A stretch of DNA of 64,000 bases. It comes from Algoriphagus kandeliae. Lineage in GTDB: Bacteria; Bacteroidota; Bacteroidia; Cytophagales; Cyclobacteriaceae. The stretch is taken from the NCBI RefSeq assembly GCF_004571135.1, contig NZ_SPSB01000001.1, positions 248,001 through 312,000 on the forward strand, read 5' to 3'. Below the pieces are notes generated by a model. That model did not search any database and was not told the origin of the DNA. It saw only the letters and a list, made by a program, of their open reading frames with translations. Each line of letters opens with the position of its first letter. Within the stretch, counting starts at the first letter, position 1. Positions 7,592-18,209 of this stretch are shown piece by piece. The position numbers were made by a program, and so were the translations under genes.

Positions 7592-10500
7592 TTAATTATC
7601 CTTTTTAGGTCTAAAGTATCTGATCGGAGCAGCAGGTTCAGGTTTGAGTTCCACTCCTTCGGTTTTCAAAAGCTCCAAGGCTTCTTTTACCGCTCGTTCC
7701 AATTGGGGATCTTTTCCGGCAACTACCTCAGCTGGGGTTTGCTCTACAGGAATATCCGGAGAGATACCAACTCCTTCCACTGCCCACTCACCATTAATAT
7801 CATAGAATCCGCCTCTAGGAGCTACCATTCGACCTCCGTCCACAAAAGGAGGGGTGTCCCAGGTACCTACTAATCCTCCCCAGGTTTTCGTACCAATCAA
7901 AGGTCCTATTTTCATTTTATTGAATAGGTAGGGAAGTAAGTCCCCTCCGGAACCTGCGCGGCCATTGATCAACATGACCTTAGGACCCCAAATTCCAGAC
8001 ATAGGAGTGGTGAAAGGCTTATGGTCATTTGCCCTAGAATTGAAATAGCCATGTAATTCTCTGGCCATGATATCAACCATGTAATCAGCTGCAGAACCTC
8101 CTCCATTATTTCGTTCGTCAATAACAGCACCTTTCTTGTCCTGCTGTGCAAAGTAATATCGGTTGAAGAAAGTATAGCCTGGTTGACCTGTGTTTGGAAG
8201 GTAGACATAGGCTAACTTTCCACCGGAAAGTTCATCTACTTTTCTTCTATTTCCTTCCACCCAACCCATCAAACGTAATTGGTTTTCATTTGTCACAGGA
8301 AGTGTAGCAATCATCCGAGCTCCGTCCATTCCAGGTTTACTGTTCAAGTGAATGGTGGTGTACTGATTGGCAGTTCCTTCCAAATATTGATATAGGTTGG
8401 TATTGGGTTGTATTTCTTTACCATTGATTGCCACGATATACTCTCCAACTTTTGCTTGATTGCTGGGATGGGAGAGTGGTGCTCTTAGGTTTGGATTCCA
8501 GGATTCTCCTGTATAGATTTTTTTGATTCTAAAATTTCCATTCACTACTTCAAAATCGGCACCCAATAAGCCAATAGGAACTCGCTCGATATCTGGAAAG
8601 TCTCCTCCCCGAGTATAGGAGTGTCCGACGGCAACTTCTCCACCAAGAATATCAATGATGTAATTCATGTCTGTTCGATGTCTGACATGTGCTACCCAAG
8701 GCTTGTACCATTCATAAATCTCATCCCACGGAGCTCCATGTACATTGTCGACATACAAAAAGTCCCGCTGATAGCGCCAGCCCTCCCTATAGATTTGCTG
8801 CCATTCTTCTTGAGGATTAATCTTCACTTTCATGGAAGAAATCGCTTTTAAAGCACCATCCCCAGGCTTCTTAGATCCTCCATTGGTGTCCACAATTCCC
8901 CAAGTAGAACCGCTTCGATAGAGGAGTGATTTTCGATCTTTTGAAACAACTACCTCATTGACCCGAGAAAGAAAATCATCGGCCTTCCTTTTTTTGAAAT
9001 CATACTTTTTCAAAGCAGTTCCTTCGTTTGGAATGCTCTCCATGAAGAAGACCGTTCCTTCAGGCCCCGGAGCTAAACCCGTATAATTTCTTGCAGGAAT
9101 ATCCACAGCAATTATTCGATCCATGATTCCAGAAGCTGTGACTTGAACCATCTTGTTCTCTTCAGACTTCTTGTCCTCTCCAGACATGTTCGTTCCCTCA
9201 TCACTTTGAGGTAAGAGCGGTGATTTGTCATTTTCATTCAAAATGGTCAAATAAAGGCTGCGAGTAATCGGTCTATCATAGCTGCTCATATCTAGCCAAC
9301 CTGTATTCAGGCCGAAATCCGTGCTTGCCAAGAAATAGAGATACTTACCGCTATCATCCCAAGCGGGAGAAATAGCATCTGCCAAGGCATCGGTTACTTG
9401 GATTTTTTCTCCTGTTTCTACCTGATAAATGAAAATGGATTTATACTGATTATCCATTAATCGGGAATATGCAATCCATTTTCCGTCAGGAGACCAAACT
9501 GGATTCATACTCCGATTCGGATGAGCATAGCGATCTGTTTCGACGATTTTAGCGCTACCACTTTCCACGTTCACTACCCATATATTGTAATCGGTATCCG
9601 TAAATGCGAGATGATTTCCATCAGGAGACCATTCGGGTTTGAAGAAGAAACTAGGATCAGGAATGGCAATGGTTTTTTCGATTTTGGTACCGGTTTGATC
9701 GGAAATCACCAACTGATATTCTCCACTTTCATCCGAGAAATAAGCGATTTTTTCTCCGTCTGGAGACCAAGCGGGTGCGCGTTCAGCTGAAGCAGAGGAA
9801 TTGGTGATATTTCTTCCAGCGCCATTTTCTTTGGGAATGGTGATGATTTCACCTCTAAATTCAAACACAGCCCGATTGCCATTTGGAGCTAATTGAGGAT
9901 TTTGGAGCTGATTGGCAGAAACATCCACCCACCGCTCTCTGGCCCAGAAGAAGTCTCCTTTTACTTCAATGGGAACTTGCTTTAGCGATCCATCAGAAGG
10001 ATTATACAAATGGAGGTAACCTCCTTGTTCCAATACAATGGCGTCCGGTCCGGCATCTATGGTTTTGATATCGAAATCTTTGAGAAAAGTTTCTTGTTTT
10101 TCCTGTCCGGTAGCCGGGTCAAATGACCAAAGGTTAGCTAAATAATCCCTCTCGGAAATGTAATACACCTTATTTCCCAACCATACCGGATCGGTATGTC
10201 GCTCTCCGTCTAATTGAGGAGTCATGTTTAAGTCAAGACTTTTCAAGTCTACTATCCATATGGGCTTTGCCTGTCCACCCCGATGGTTTCGCCATTCAGG
10301 GTCCCAAAAAGAAATTTGTTGATAGGCGATATGGGAACCGTCAGGAGATATTTCTCCATTTACAGCCCGCGGAATTACCAAGGCTTGAGGCATTCCTCCA
10401 GTGACGGGAATTTCATAAAACTTCGACTCCTGCGTAGGATGACTTTCTCTTCCAGATGAGAAGATGACTTTGCTTCCATCGGCCGACCATCCGGTAACTA

Positions 10501-10822
10501 GGTCATTTCCAGGATGCCATGTTAGCCGTTGTGGTTCGCCACCTTCAGATGGAATCACATAGACATCCACATTGCCATCATATTCGCCTGTAAAGGCAAT
10601 GTGTTTTCCATCGGGAGAAAAATGGGGAAGGCTTTCCTCGCCTTCATTGGAAGTAAGACGGATTGCTTGACCGCCGTTTCGGGAGACTTTCCAAAGATCG
10701 TTTGCATAGACAAACACAATCTCATTTTGACTGAGACTTGGTTGCCTAAGTAGCTGGGTTCCTTGTCCCCAAGCGGAGAAAATCAAACCTCCGGCAAGGA
10801 AGAAAGTAATAAGTTTTTTCAT
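7592..10822 (-). CDS. Tricorn-like S41 family protease
   Basis: 1,076 residues from the ATG at 10822 (MKKLITFFLAGGLIFSAWGQ signal peptide; a TTG two codons earlier is less likely). The order is: signal peptide; a WD40/PD40 beta-propeller with repeated SPDGKHIAFTG / SPDGEKIAYFSD blades (about 30-500); a linker; a Tricorn C1-like region; a PDZ domain (about 740-840, VGEYIVAINGKEI); and a C-terminal S41 peptidase domain with ERNNGGG, the nucleophile Ser in GRAGSGGD, and GTKTWGG. This matches Tricorn-type proteases, which degrade oligopeptides fed through the propeller. The signal peptide places this one outside the cytoplasm, as in most Bacteroidota homologues. It is monocistronic with its own terminator. 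Confidence 0.93.
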   Translation of the reverse strand: MKKLITFFLAGGLIFSAWGQGTQLLRQPSLSQNEIVFVYANDLWKVSRNGGQAIRLTSNEGEESLPHFSPDGKHIAFTGEYDGNVDVYVIPSEGGEPQRLTWHPGNDLVTGWSADGSKVIFSSGRESHPTQESKFYEIPVTGGMPQALVIPRAVNGEISPDGSHIAYQQISFWDPEWRNHRGGQAKPIWIVDLKSLDLNMTPQLDGERHTDPVWLGNKVYYISERDYLANLWSFDPATGQEKQETFLKDFDIKTIDAGPDAIVLEQGGYLHLYNPSDGSLKQVPIEVKGDFFWARERWVDVSANQLQNPQLAPNGNRAVFEFRGEIITIPKENGAGRNITNSSASAERAPAWSPDGEKIAYFSDESGEYQLVISDQTGTKIEKTIAIPDPSFFFKPEWSPDGNHLAFTDTDYNIWVVNVESGSAKIVETDRYAHPNRSMNPVWSPDGKWIAYSRLMDNQYKSIFIYQVETGEKIQVTDALADAISPAWDDSGKYLYFLASTDFGLNTGWLDMSSYDRPITRSLYLTILNENDKSPLLPQSDEGTNMSGEDKKSEENKMVQVTASGIMDRIIAVDIPARNYTGLAPGPEGTVFFMESIPNEGTALKKYDFKKRKADDFLSRVNEVVVSKDRKSLLYRSGSTWGIVDTNGGSKKPGDGALKAISSMKVKINPQEEWQQIYREGWRYQRDFLYVDNVHGAPWDEIYEWYKPWVAHVRHRTDMNYIIDILGGEVAVGHSYTRGGDFPDIERVPIGLLGADFEVVNGNFRIKKIYTGESWNPNLRAPLSHPSNQAKVGEYIVAINGKEIQPNTNLYQYLEGTANQYTTIHLNSKPGMDGARMIATLPVTNENQLRLMGWVEGNRRKVDELSGGKLAYVYLPNTGQPGYTFFNRYYFAQQDKKGAVIDERNNGGGSAADYMVDIMARELHGYFNSRANDHKPFTTPMSGIWGPKVMLINGRAGSGGDLLPYLFNKMKIGPLIGTKTWGGLVGTWDTPPFVDGGRMVAPRGGFYDINGEWAVEGVGISPDIPVEQTPAEVVAGKDPQLERAVKEALELLKTEGVELKPEPAAPIRYFRPKKDN

Positions 10823-11034
10823 GCTCAATTGATTTGGCTTTGATTAAAAATAGGGGAAAAATTCCTTCATCGCTAACCGATCATGTAGTTAGCAATCTTG
10901 GGTTTCTAATTTGCTTCAATTGCTTTACCTAGAAGCTCTTGGTTCATGAAAAAATAAAGGGATTAGCTATTCTTTTCCTTTTTCGGCAAATTGATTGGTA
11001 ATCGTATCCCGTATTCGCTTTATCTAATTTTCTT

Positions 11035-12600
11035 ATGAAAAAACCGCATATCCAACTACTCATTTCCCTAATGGGTTTGCTTCTCCAATTTTCTTGTCAA
11101 TCCAATTCTGATGATGTAAAAAATCAAACCGAGGCCAAAAAACCGAATATTGTTATCATCTACATGGATGACTTGGGATATGGAGATGTCAGTGCTTATC
11201 AAGCGGGGACTCTGAATACTCCAAATATGGATCAACTTTTCAATGAAGGAATCCGCTTTACCAATGGCTATGCTTCCTCTGCTACTTGTACTCCAAGTCG
11301 CTATGCATTGCTGACGGGTGTCTATCCTTGGCGAAATGAAAATGCTAAAATTCTTCCAGGAACAGCTCCCTTATTGATCGATACGGCGCAATATACTCTT
11401 CCAAAAATGCTTCAGGAAAACGGCTACAGCACAGGGATTGTGGGAAAATGGCATTTAGGATTGGGCTTAGGGAATGTAGATTGGAATCAGGAAATCAAGC
11501 CGGGACCCAATCAGGTTGGCTTTGATTACTCGTATATTTTAGCTGCTACGCAAGACCGCGTTCCTACGGTTTATATCGAAAATGGGAGAGTAGTAGGGCT
11601 GGATCCAAAGGATCCAATCGAAGTGAATTATCAGGAGAATTTCCCCGGTGAGCCTACTGCTCTTTCTAATCCAGAAATGCTAGAAATGAAATGGCATCAT
11701 GGTCATAATAACAGCATTGTCAATGGAATTCCTCGAATTGGTTTCATGAAAGGTGGGGATGCGGCAAAATGGAGTGATGAGGATATGGCTGATCATTTTC
11801 TTGAAAAAGCTAGGACCTTTGTGAATGAAAATTCAAGTTCATCCAAACCCTTTTTCCTGTATTATGCCATGCAGCAACCGCATGTACCCCGAACCCCACA
11901 TCCTCGGTTTGTGGGGAAATCAGGGATGGGACCTAGAGGTGATGTGATTTTGGAAGCAGATTGGGTAATAGGAGAGTTTTTAAAAACGTTGGAAGAAGCT
12001 GGAATTCTAGAAAATACCCTGATAATTTTCAGTAGCGACAATGGTCCAGTCATCAATGATGGCTATTATGATGATGCAGTTGAAAAGCTGGGTGACCATA
12101 CTCCATGGGGACCTTTGAGAGGAGGGAAGTACAGTTTATTTGAGGCAGGCACCCGAGTGCCTTTTGCTGTATTTTGGAAAGGAACAATTCAACCACAAGT
12201 TTCGGATGCTTTGGTGACTCAGATTGATTTGATGGCCTCTATAGGTGCATTAGTGGGAGCGACTGTTCCATCTAATGACAGCCAAAATCTACTTAATACC
12301 TTTTTGGGAAAAAGTCAGGAAGGACGATCTGAGTTTGTTTTGGAGGCTACGAGCAGAACAGCTTTTCGACAGGGAGATTGGGTAATGATTCCTCCATATC
12401 CGGGACCCGAGGTATTGGGAAATGTAAATATCGAAATGGGGAATTCCTCCGACTATCAACTTTACAATCTCAAGGAGGATATTGGACAGCAAAACAACCT
12501 CGCTAACTCTAATCCTGAGAAGCTACAGGAAATGATTCAAAAATATGAAGCCATCCGCAATCAGGAAGATATGGAGGTAGAACAGGTGGAGCTAAAATAA
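11035..12600 (+). CDS. Sulfatase lipoprotein (formylglycine-dependent)
   Basis: 521 residues. The N-terminus is a lipoprotein signal with the lipobox Cys at 21 (LLLQFSC). The catalytic core is a type I sulfatase: metal-binding DDLGYGD at about 45-51, and the CTPSR motif with Cys85, the residue converted to formylglycine. SSDNGP and the downstream GGK segment complete the active site. It hydrolyses a sulfate ester of a polysaccharide or aryl sulfate in the periplasm or at the outer membrane. A sulfatase-maturing enzyme must exist elsewhere. It converges on a GH99/WbsX-like enzyme gene, with 28 bases between the stops, which suggests a shared role in sulfated glycan breakdown, although no SusC/SusD pair is present. 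Confidence 0.92.
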   Translation: MKKPHIQLLISLMGLLLQFSCQSNSDDVKNQTEAKKPNIVIIYMDDLGYGDVSAYQAGTLNTPNMDQLFNEGIRFTNGYASSATCTPSRYALLTGVYPWRNENAKILPGTAPLLIDTAQYTLPKMLQENGYSTGIVGKWHLGLGLGNVDWNQEIKPGPNQVGFDYSYILAATQDRVPTVYIENGRVVGLDPKDPIEVNYQENFPGEPTALSNPEMLEMKWHHGHNNSIVNGIPRIGFMKGGDAAKWSDEDMADHFLEKARTFVNENSSSSKPFFLYYAMQQPHVPRTPHPRFVGKSGMGPRGDVILEADWVIGEFLKTLEEAGILENTLIIFSSDNGPVINDGYYDDAVEKLGDHTPWGPLRGGKYSLFEAGTRVPFAVFWKGTIQPQVSDALVTQIDLMASIGALVGATVPSNDSQNLLNTFLGKSQEGRSEFVLEATSRTAFRQGDWVMIPPYPGPEVLGNVNIEMGNSSDYQLYNLKEDIGQQNNLANSNPEKLQEMIQKYEAIRNQEDMEVEQVELK

Positions 12601-12628
12601 GCTTCTTATGTTTATTTAACCTGCTCTC

Positions 12629-14185
12629 TTATTTCCCAAAAACTTCCTGTATGGCTTCTAAATAATCAAATCCATGACCTTCAGTAGGCTCAATGTAGTT
12701 GCCTTCTAAATATTCATTCCAACAGCAAATCATAACTGTATTTCCATTTGAGGATCGGTATTTTCTTGATACCTCTACAGCATCGCGAAGCTTTTCCCGA
12801 AAAGTGGATTTGGTGCTGTGAACTCGGTCTTTATAGGGTTCAGAGGGAAATCCTGTTTGCTGAGGCCAAGTGCCACCTGCCGGTCGCATATCCCAACCCA
12901 TAGCGACTGGCACCTGATATTCGAAACTTGGGTCGTTCTTGAATTTTTCTGACCACATATTCCAATGGCCTCGATACGTTTCCCGCATATCCGCATAGGA
13001 TCGGTTATCTTTTTCCATAAAATTGTGGTATACATAAGCTGTCATCCCTTCAAATCCCATTGACTTCAGTCTCGGTACATATTCTTGCAAAAGAAGTCGC
13101 TTTTGATAGTTTCCGCCTTCCCAAGGGCGATTTGGATTTTTAGCTTTCCATTGGGTGGGAAGGCCATAAGCACGCTCTCGTTCTAGCATGGGACCGGCTG
13201 TAACCGCGATGAATTTAATTCCGGGGAGCTTTGCCTTTTTAGCTGTTGCCTGAGAAAGATCAAGTAAATCCTTTAGCGTCAAACCATAATAGGCCGCTCT
13301 GGATTCAGCATCTTGAGGGAAATAAAAATAGACAATGGGCCTTCCGTCCTTGTCCTTCAGATAATCTCCCCGATTAAAGTATTGGTCTATCCAAAGCTGC
13401 GTGATTTTTTCATGGACTTTCAGATAAAGTTCTTTATCCGGTTTTTCTCCTGGATAATTTGCCTTTCGGGCAAGTTCATCAGGAGATCCAACCTTCAGCC
13501 ACAACATCCACCGCTCATGACTATCATCACACCAGTTAATGGCAAATTTCATCTGCTTTTCCTTGGGTAGTTTGGCATTTTCTACAAGCAAAACTTCAAG
13601 TTGATCTCCCCATTCCACCAAACCTGGTACCGCTACTCGACCATCTCGATTGGGATCGATTTTCCATCCCTCAGGATAATAGATTTTTGATTGAGGACCA
13701 AAATATAAATGGTAATAATAATGCCTTCCAAAGAACCAGTCATAGGCAAAAAAATCAATCCCATATTCCTTCATGTATTGCAGTTGTTTTCTGGCAACTT
13801 CTGGATCGGTTCGCTTGTAAAAGCCTTTCAACTCTTTAATTGGCTTCCGATCCAAATAAGGGCCTTCATAAGGATATCTTCTATTATAAATTCTTCCTCG
13901 AGGACCCCAGATTCCGGTATTTTGAAGGCTAGCGCAATTTTTTGGGTCCTGAAGGCAGGACCAAAAACTGTCTCGATCTACATTGGGGTCAGGGGAGGTG
14001 TTCCATGAAGGCATGAAATAAACGCCTACCAATTCATCCTCTGAATTTTGATTGATAAAAGATGGAATAATTGGTGCATTTCCGAATCCAGCTTGAAAGG
14101 TTTTAAAAGAGCTTGACTTTTCTTGGCATCCGAAAAGAAGTAAAACCACAAAAGCTGGATTGAAAAGTTTTCTAAAAGTCTTCAT
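12629..14185 (-). CDS. GH99-like/WbsX-family glycan-processing lipoprotein
   Basis: 518 residues with a lipoprotein signal (lipobox Cys20, LLLFGC). The body matches the glycoside hydrolase 99-like domain (glycosyltransferase WbsX family): Tyr/Trp-rich GIDFFAYDWFFGRHYYYH, long alpha/beta-barrel-like segments, and the C-terminal mark CWNEYLEGNYIEPTEGHGFDYL. GH99 enzymes are endo-acting mannosidases or mannanases; the substrate here is unknown. The lipid anchor implies a periplasmic or surface enzyme. It faces the sulfatase tail to tail, so both could be used on the same glycan even though they cannot form one operon. Confidence 0.78.
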   Translation of the reverse strand: MKTFRKLFNPAFVVLLLFGCQEKSSSFKTFQAGFGNAPIIPSFINQNSEDELVGVYFMPSWNTSPDPNVDRDSFWSCLQDPKNCASLQNTGIWGPRGRIYNRRYPYEGPYLDRKPIKELKGFYKRTDPEVARKQLQYMKEYGIDFFAYDWFFGRHYYYHLYFGPQSKIYYPEGWKIDPNRDGRVAVPGLVEWGDQLEVLLVENAKLPKEKQMKFAINWCDDSHERWMLWLKVGSPDELARKANYPGEKPDKELYLKVHEKITQLWIDQYFNRGDYLKDKDGRPIVYFYFPQDAESRAAYYGLTLKDLLDLSQATAKKAKLPGIKFIAVTAGPMLERERAYGLPTQWKAKNPNRPWEGGNYQKRLLLQEYVPRLKSMGFEGMTAYVYHNFMEKDNRSYADMRETYRGHWNMWSEKFKNDPSFEYQVPVAMGWDMRPAGGTWPQQTGFPSEPYKDRVHSTKSTFREKLRDAVEVSRKYRSSNGNTVMICCWNEYLEGNYIEPTEGHGFDYLEAIQEVFGK

Positions 14186-14334
14186 TTGTAATTTTTTTAA
14201 TTGGCAAAAATGATTTCAATAAAAACCTGGATTGAATTCATGATTTAACCTTAATAAAGATTTTTATTTTTATCGATGAAGTCAAATTTGGGTTAGTAAA
14301 CTTGCTTAAATTGAGTGAATTAGGGAGTTTTTTC

Positions 14335-17103
14335 CTAATTGATGTCAAAACCTAAAACTCGGTAAAAAGCCTCGCCATCCTCTGTAACTCCCTCAACTCT
14401 CAGATTTATTTTCTTGATTCCATAAGGAACAGGAATTTTAATTTTCAATGATCCTTCTTCCGTTTCAGCTAAGGGATCCCAATAAATCGTCGCTTTTTTG
14501 CTTAAGTATTGATCTTGTGGAGGACTTGTGGGGAATTCGGAAAAAGTAGAAAATCCTTTGATGGGAAAAATCTGGAAGCTTTCTGGATTGAACTTTTGTT
14601 CACTTTCAGCTTCTCGTCGGTATCCATTTTTTGTTTCAATCATAATGACTCCTGCATAGCCTGCCAATCCGAAGATTACATTGGAAATATTATCATTATA
14701 CACCTTGATGGATTTCAGCTGGGAAGGTTCAAAACCTAACAAAATTTCCCGGAAAGCTTGTGGCTCTAAAAATGAAAATTGTCTGCCATCAATGATCAAA
14801 AGGGGTGAACCTGTGGCTTCACCGAAAGTGTAATTTCTAAATTTCAGGGTGTTGATATTGAAGCGCAAAAGACCCAAAATCTCCGCCATGGTTTTGGTTT
14901 CAAGATCATTAGGCCCCACTTCTTGATTTGGTTCACCATAGCCGTAATTCCGTTCAGCAGAAGATTCTAGATTTATTTCACCTTCTTTTATAAACTCATC
15001 CAACTGAATGTAATCCCCACTAATGTCTAAGAAGCTTTCTTGTTCTTCAGGGACTCTTTGAGTGGAATATTTTTGTTTGGGAAAAGAACCTCGAAAAATC
15101 GGCGATTTAAAAGGAATTAATTCTATCCTACCGAGCGGTTTTAATTTTTCATCAAGGGCCGCTATGGCAATCTGAGATGAATCTTGAAAGTTCAAACCAG
15201 TGGCCCAGAATCTTCCCGAGGAATCGGAATTAACCCTTCCATAATCTTCCAAATCACCTAGGACTAAGGTTATTTTCTCGGCCAGTGGACCTTTTTTCTT
15301 GAAGGGATAAAACCTACCATAGACTGAAATTCCATAGTCAATAGAATTGGGAAGTTGGCTGTCAAATGTTTCCGGTAAATCCTCATCCAGCCAATCCATG
15401 GCATTTTCAAGGCGATAATTTGAGTCAAGTTCCACTGGAATTGATCCTTCGGTAGCTGATAGGATTACTTCTGCATCTACCAGATTTTCAAAGGCATCTA
15501 AAAATGATAATTCCAGGTCTAGCAGTTTATAATTTATGGAGTCTTGTAAGCTAAAGCTGCTTTTGATAAGTATATCCCCGAAAACGACCTCCTCTTCGGA
15601 TACCGGGTTTTCTAATATTTCTTCTGTGGAAATGACCGGAAAAGGCAATTGAATAATATCTTTCTCAAGAAAATTCAATCCCCATCGTGTATAGGCCCTA
15701 AGTAGATAATCTCCCTTTGATAAGGTGTCTGGCAGTTCAATTCCTCCTGAAATTCTCCCATCGATAATTGGAAATCTGTCCTGACGAATTGTTTCCAGTT
15801 TGGAATTCAACAAATCAATATAGATTATCCTACTTAAGCTGTCTTGAAGCGGAGGGTTTTGATAAAGCATTTTTCCTCCTAGCCAGAGTGTCTCTCCAGG
15901 ATAGTAAAAGGGTTTATTGAGGGTGAGCCAAGGTTTTTCCCTCATTTTATCTAGCTTCAAATAACGACTTTGCAAGGCTTCCAATTCCTCTTTAAAATCG
16001 GCAAAACTCTCGTCTGGCACAAAGTCCAAGGGTAATGACCTTGCTAATCTTTGCCGTCCTATATAGCCAGAAAGCACTAATTGAGCGGGATGAATAAGCG
16101 TGCCATTTCGATCCACATCAAAATAGCCTGAGGGAGCAATCAGCCAAGAAATCGCGTGATAAATCTCTGAATAATAATCATTTCGCCAGGGTTTGTTCAG
16201 GTGATGAACTTCAATTTTCCCAGGGAGAAAAATTCGGTAACTCCCATTTCCCAAAGGCTTAGAATACAAGGAGTCGATTTCCAAGGGGATAATGGATTCA
16301 CCAACTTCTACCGAAAAATTATTGGTTCTAGCTCGGAAACCTGTTTCCGGTTTGACCAAATACAATTCAAAACCTTGGCTTTGGGGATTGCGAAGAAGAA
16401 GAGAAAGAGCCAGGTGCCGAACCGAGTTTTTGTAATTCAATTCCTTGTTGACTTTCCAAAGACTGTCTGTTTCGGGGTCTTCCGGTTCCAATTCTTGGTA
16501 ATAAGCTTGACCGAAAAAACGTGATGCATTTCGGAGCATTCGGAAGTCTTGGAGATAAAAATCAATTTGATAGCCCATTGCCTTGTTGACGATTTTAAGG
16601 GGCAAGTCAGCTGTCGCTTGCGTGTAATTAAATCCCTTTTCGGGTTTGACTTTCTCGAATTCCAAGACCCATGGATTTAACAATTCAATATCTCTTCCAT
16701 ACGGATCGTCTGGAACTGCCAGAAAAACGTCTGTGAATAATTTCAGATTTCTTTCCCAAGACCTATCCCGTTTCGCTTTCAATTCAACTTCAGAAAGTTG
16801 GTCTTCCAAAAATTCCAAGTCAAAAGCCTGAAAATAGAGTTGTTTTCCTTTTCGCTGAATGAGAATGCTAGATGTCTTATATCCAACGAAGGAAGCAACT
16901 AATTCAAATTCTTCTGGAATTTCTCCTTTGATTTCAAACTCTCCCTTTTCATTTGTTGCTGCGCCAAAGGTGGAGTTATTGATGAATACATTTGCGTAAG
17001 GAAGGGGTAAGCCAGTTCCTTTTTCTCGAACAACACCTGTGATGGTTTGGGATTGGGACCAATAACTGGAAAAAATAAATATGGCAAACAGGAATTTGCG
17101 CAT
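14335..17103 (-). CDS. CarboxypepD_reg/TonB-plug surface protein without beta-barrel
   Basis: 922 residues. A signal peptide (MRKFLFAIFIFSSYWSQSQ) is followed by a carboxypeptidase-like regulatory beta-sandwich (GVVREKGTGLPLPYANVFINNSTFGAATNEKGEF, about 20-105). A large middle region contains MG2/alpha-2-macroglobulin-like strands (KPFYYPGETLWLGG), and a TonB-receptor plug-like domain near 750-840 carries SPLLIIDG and GYAGVIMIETKNG. It ends after a short beta domain with no 22-strand barrel, so it is not a TonB-dependent transporter. Proteins of this shape are common in Bacteroidota and are thought to be envelope assembly or adhesion factors; the function is not known. It is likely monocistronic. 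Confidence 0.75.
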   Translation of the reverse strand: MRKFLFAIFIFSSYWSQSQTITGVVREKGTGLPLPYANVFINNSTFGAATNEKGEFEIKGEIPEEFELVASFVGYKTSSILIQRKGKQLYFQAFDLEFLEDQLSEVELKAKRDRSWERNLKLFTDVFLAVPDDPYGRDIELLNPWVLEFEKVKPEKGFNYTQATADLPLKIVNKAMGYQIDFYLQDFRMLRNASRFFGQAYYQELEPEDPETDSLWKVNKELNYKNSVRHLALSLLLRNPQSQGFELYLVKPETGFRARTNNFSVEVGESIIPLEIDSLYSKPLGNGSYRIFLPGKIEVHHLNKPWRNDYYSEIYHAISWLIAPSGYFDVDRNGTLIHPAQLVLSGYIGRQRLARSLPLDFVPDESFADFKEELEALQSRYLKLDKMREKPWLTLNKPFYYPGETLWLGGKMLYQNPPLQDSLSRIIYIDLLNSKLETIRQDRFPIIDGRISGGIELPDTLSKGDYLLRAYTRWGLNFLEKDIIQLPFPVISTEEILENPVSEEEVVFGDILIKSSFSLQDSINYKLLDLELSFLDAFENLVDAEVILSATEGSIPVELDSNYRLENAMDWLDEDLPETFDSQLPNSIDYGISVYGRFYPFKKKGPLAEKITLVLGDLEDYGRVNSDSSGRFWATGLNFQDSSQIAIAALDEKLKPLGRIELIPFKSPIFRGSFPKQKYSTQRVPEEQESFLDISGDYIQLDEFIKEGEINLESSAERNYGYGEPNQEVGPNDLETKTMAEILGLLRFNINTLKFRNYTFGEATGSPLLIIDGRQFSFLEPQAFREILLGFEPSQLKSIKVYNDNISNVIFGLAGYAGVIMIETKNGYRREAESEQKFNPESFQIFPIKGFSTFSEFPTSPPQDQYLSKKATIYWDPLAETEEGSLKIKIPVPYGIKKINLRVEGVTEDGEAFYRVLGFDIN

Positions 17104-17195
17104 GTAGGTTACAGGGTTAAGTAAAAAAGGAAGCTACCATTTTTTACCCCTTTTCCCAAAAATCAAATTCTAAATGGCTTCGTAAATCGGTGGAT

Positions 17196-18197
17196 TTAAT
17201 CTTCCTCTTCTACCTGCACAATTTCATACATGTTTTTACCGTCTACCTCTACCGGCATATAGTAGGTATCACCATATTTCACAAAGGTTTGATCGCCTAC
17301 CTTTACTTCTTCGGCGCCTTCGAGCAAATTAGATACTACTGACCCCGCGGGAGGAGGGACCACAGTGTAAGTTCCATCTTTCTGTTCGTAGAATGTTCCA
17401 CCGTAGTAATAATTGTTGATTGTTGGGCTTACTTCTACTACTTCTGATTCCTTTGGAATGACTTTCACCGTTGCTCCTTGCGGTGCTTCCACTACCACAT
17501 AGCCTCCATCAGACTCCACATAAAAGACACCTTCATCGTAGTGATAGTCTTGATTGTCGATAGAAACTACAATAGCTGTGACAGCAAGAGTGGCCACAAA
17601 AAAGCCCCACGGATGCCAAACGGGTCCCCAATAGAAAGGGGTGAAGGGATGATAATAGTAGGGCCGATACCAGGAAAACCCAAAACCTCCCCACATATAA
17701 GGAGGTCTCGGGTAGGGGCGATAAGGGGGGCGATAAGCAACGTTCCTCTGATTCCTGATTACCGTGTTTCTACTATTATCAATGTTAATGTTGACGTCTC
17801 CTCTGCTTTTATCGACGTTTACTCGATTGTTGGAATTTCGGTCTCCTGTCCTAATTGAATTACTTCGATCATTACTTATGTTTCCGACTTTGCTTTCTAC
17901 TCGGCTGGAATTGGTAGCTCTTTGGGAACCTCCATTCAAAGATCCACCTTGTCTCGTATTTCCTTGACCTAGATCGCTGTTTCGGGAAGAAGTTGAAGGC
18001 CTTGTTCTGCTTGGTGTGGATGTCATTTGTCTTGTGGAGGTCGGTCGACTTGCGGTAGGTCTAGCTGATGCAGGTCGGCTTGCAGCAGGTCTGGCAGCTG
18101 GTTTTCGTCCAGCCATTCGCTGAGATATTCCTTCTTCCGGCACATAGAGAAGGACCAAAAATGCGGAAAAAAAGATGAAAAGATTGAGCTTCTTCAT
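17196..18197 (-). CDS. DUF6515-family envelope protein with Arg/Ser/Thr/Pro-rich region
   Basis: 333 residues: a signal peptide (MKKLNLFIFFSAFLVLLYVPEEGIS), a low-complexity basic segment at about 30-160 with recurring R-P-A-S-x-R-P and T-S-T-R words, an aromatic stretch rich in YRPYYYHPFTPFYWGP, one hydrophobic helix (VATLAVTAIVVSI) and a C-terminal domain of YYxG-type beta repeats that matches DUF6515. The protein is probably anchored in a membrane with the basic region free. It is 12 bases downstream of the DUF2092 gene on the same strand, so the two probably form an operon. Function unknown. Confidence 0.75.
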   Translation of the reverse strand: MKKLNLFIFFSAFLVLLYVPEEGISQRMAGRKPAARPAASRPASARPTASRPTSTRQMTSTPSRTRPSTSSRNSDLGQGNTRQGGSLNGGSQRATNSSRVESKVGNISNDRSNSIRTGDRNSNNRVNVDKSRGDVNINIDNSRNTVIRNQRNVAYRPPYRPYPRPPYMWGGFGFSWYRPYYYHPFTPFYWGPVWHPWGFFVATLAVTAIVVSIDNQDYHYDEGVFYVESDGGYVVVEAPQGATVKVIPKESEVVEVSPTINNYYYGGTFYEQKDGTYTVVPPPAGSVVSNLLEGAEEVKVGDQTFVKYGDTYYMPVEVDGKNMYEIVQVEEED

Positions 18198-18209
18198 GAG
18201 GTGTTGGAA

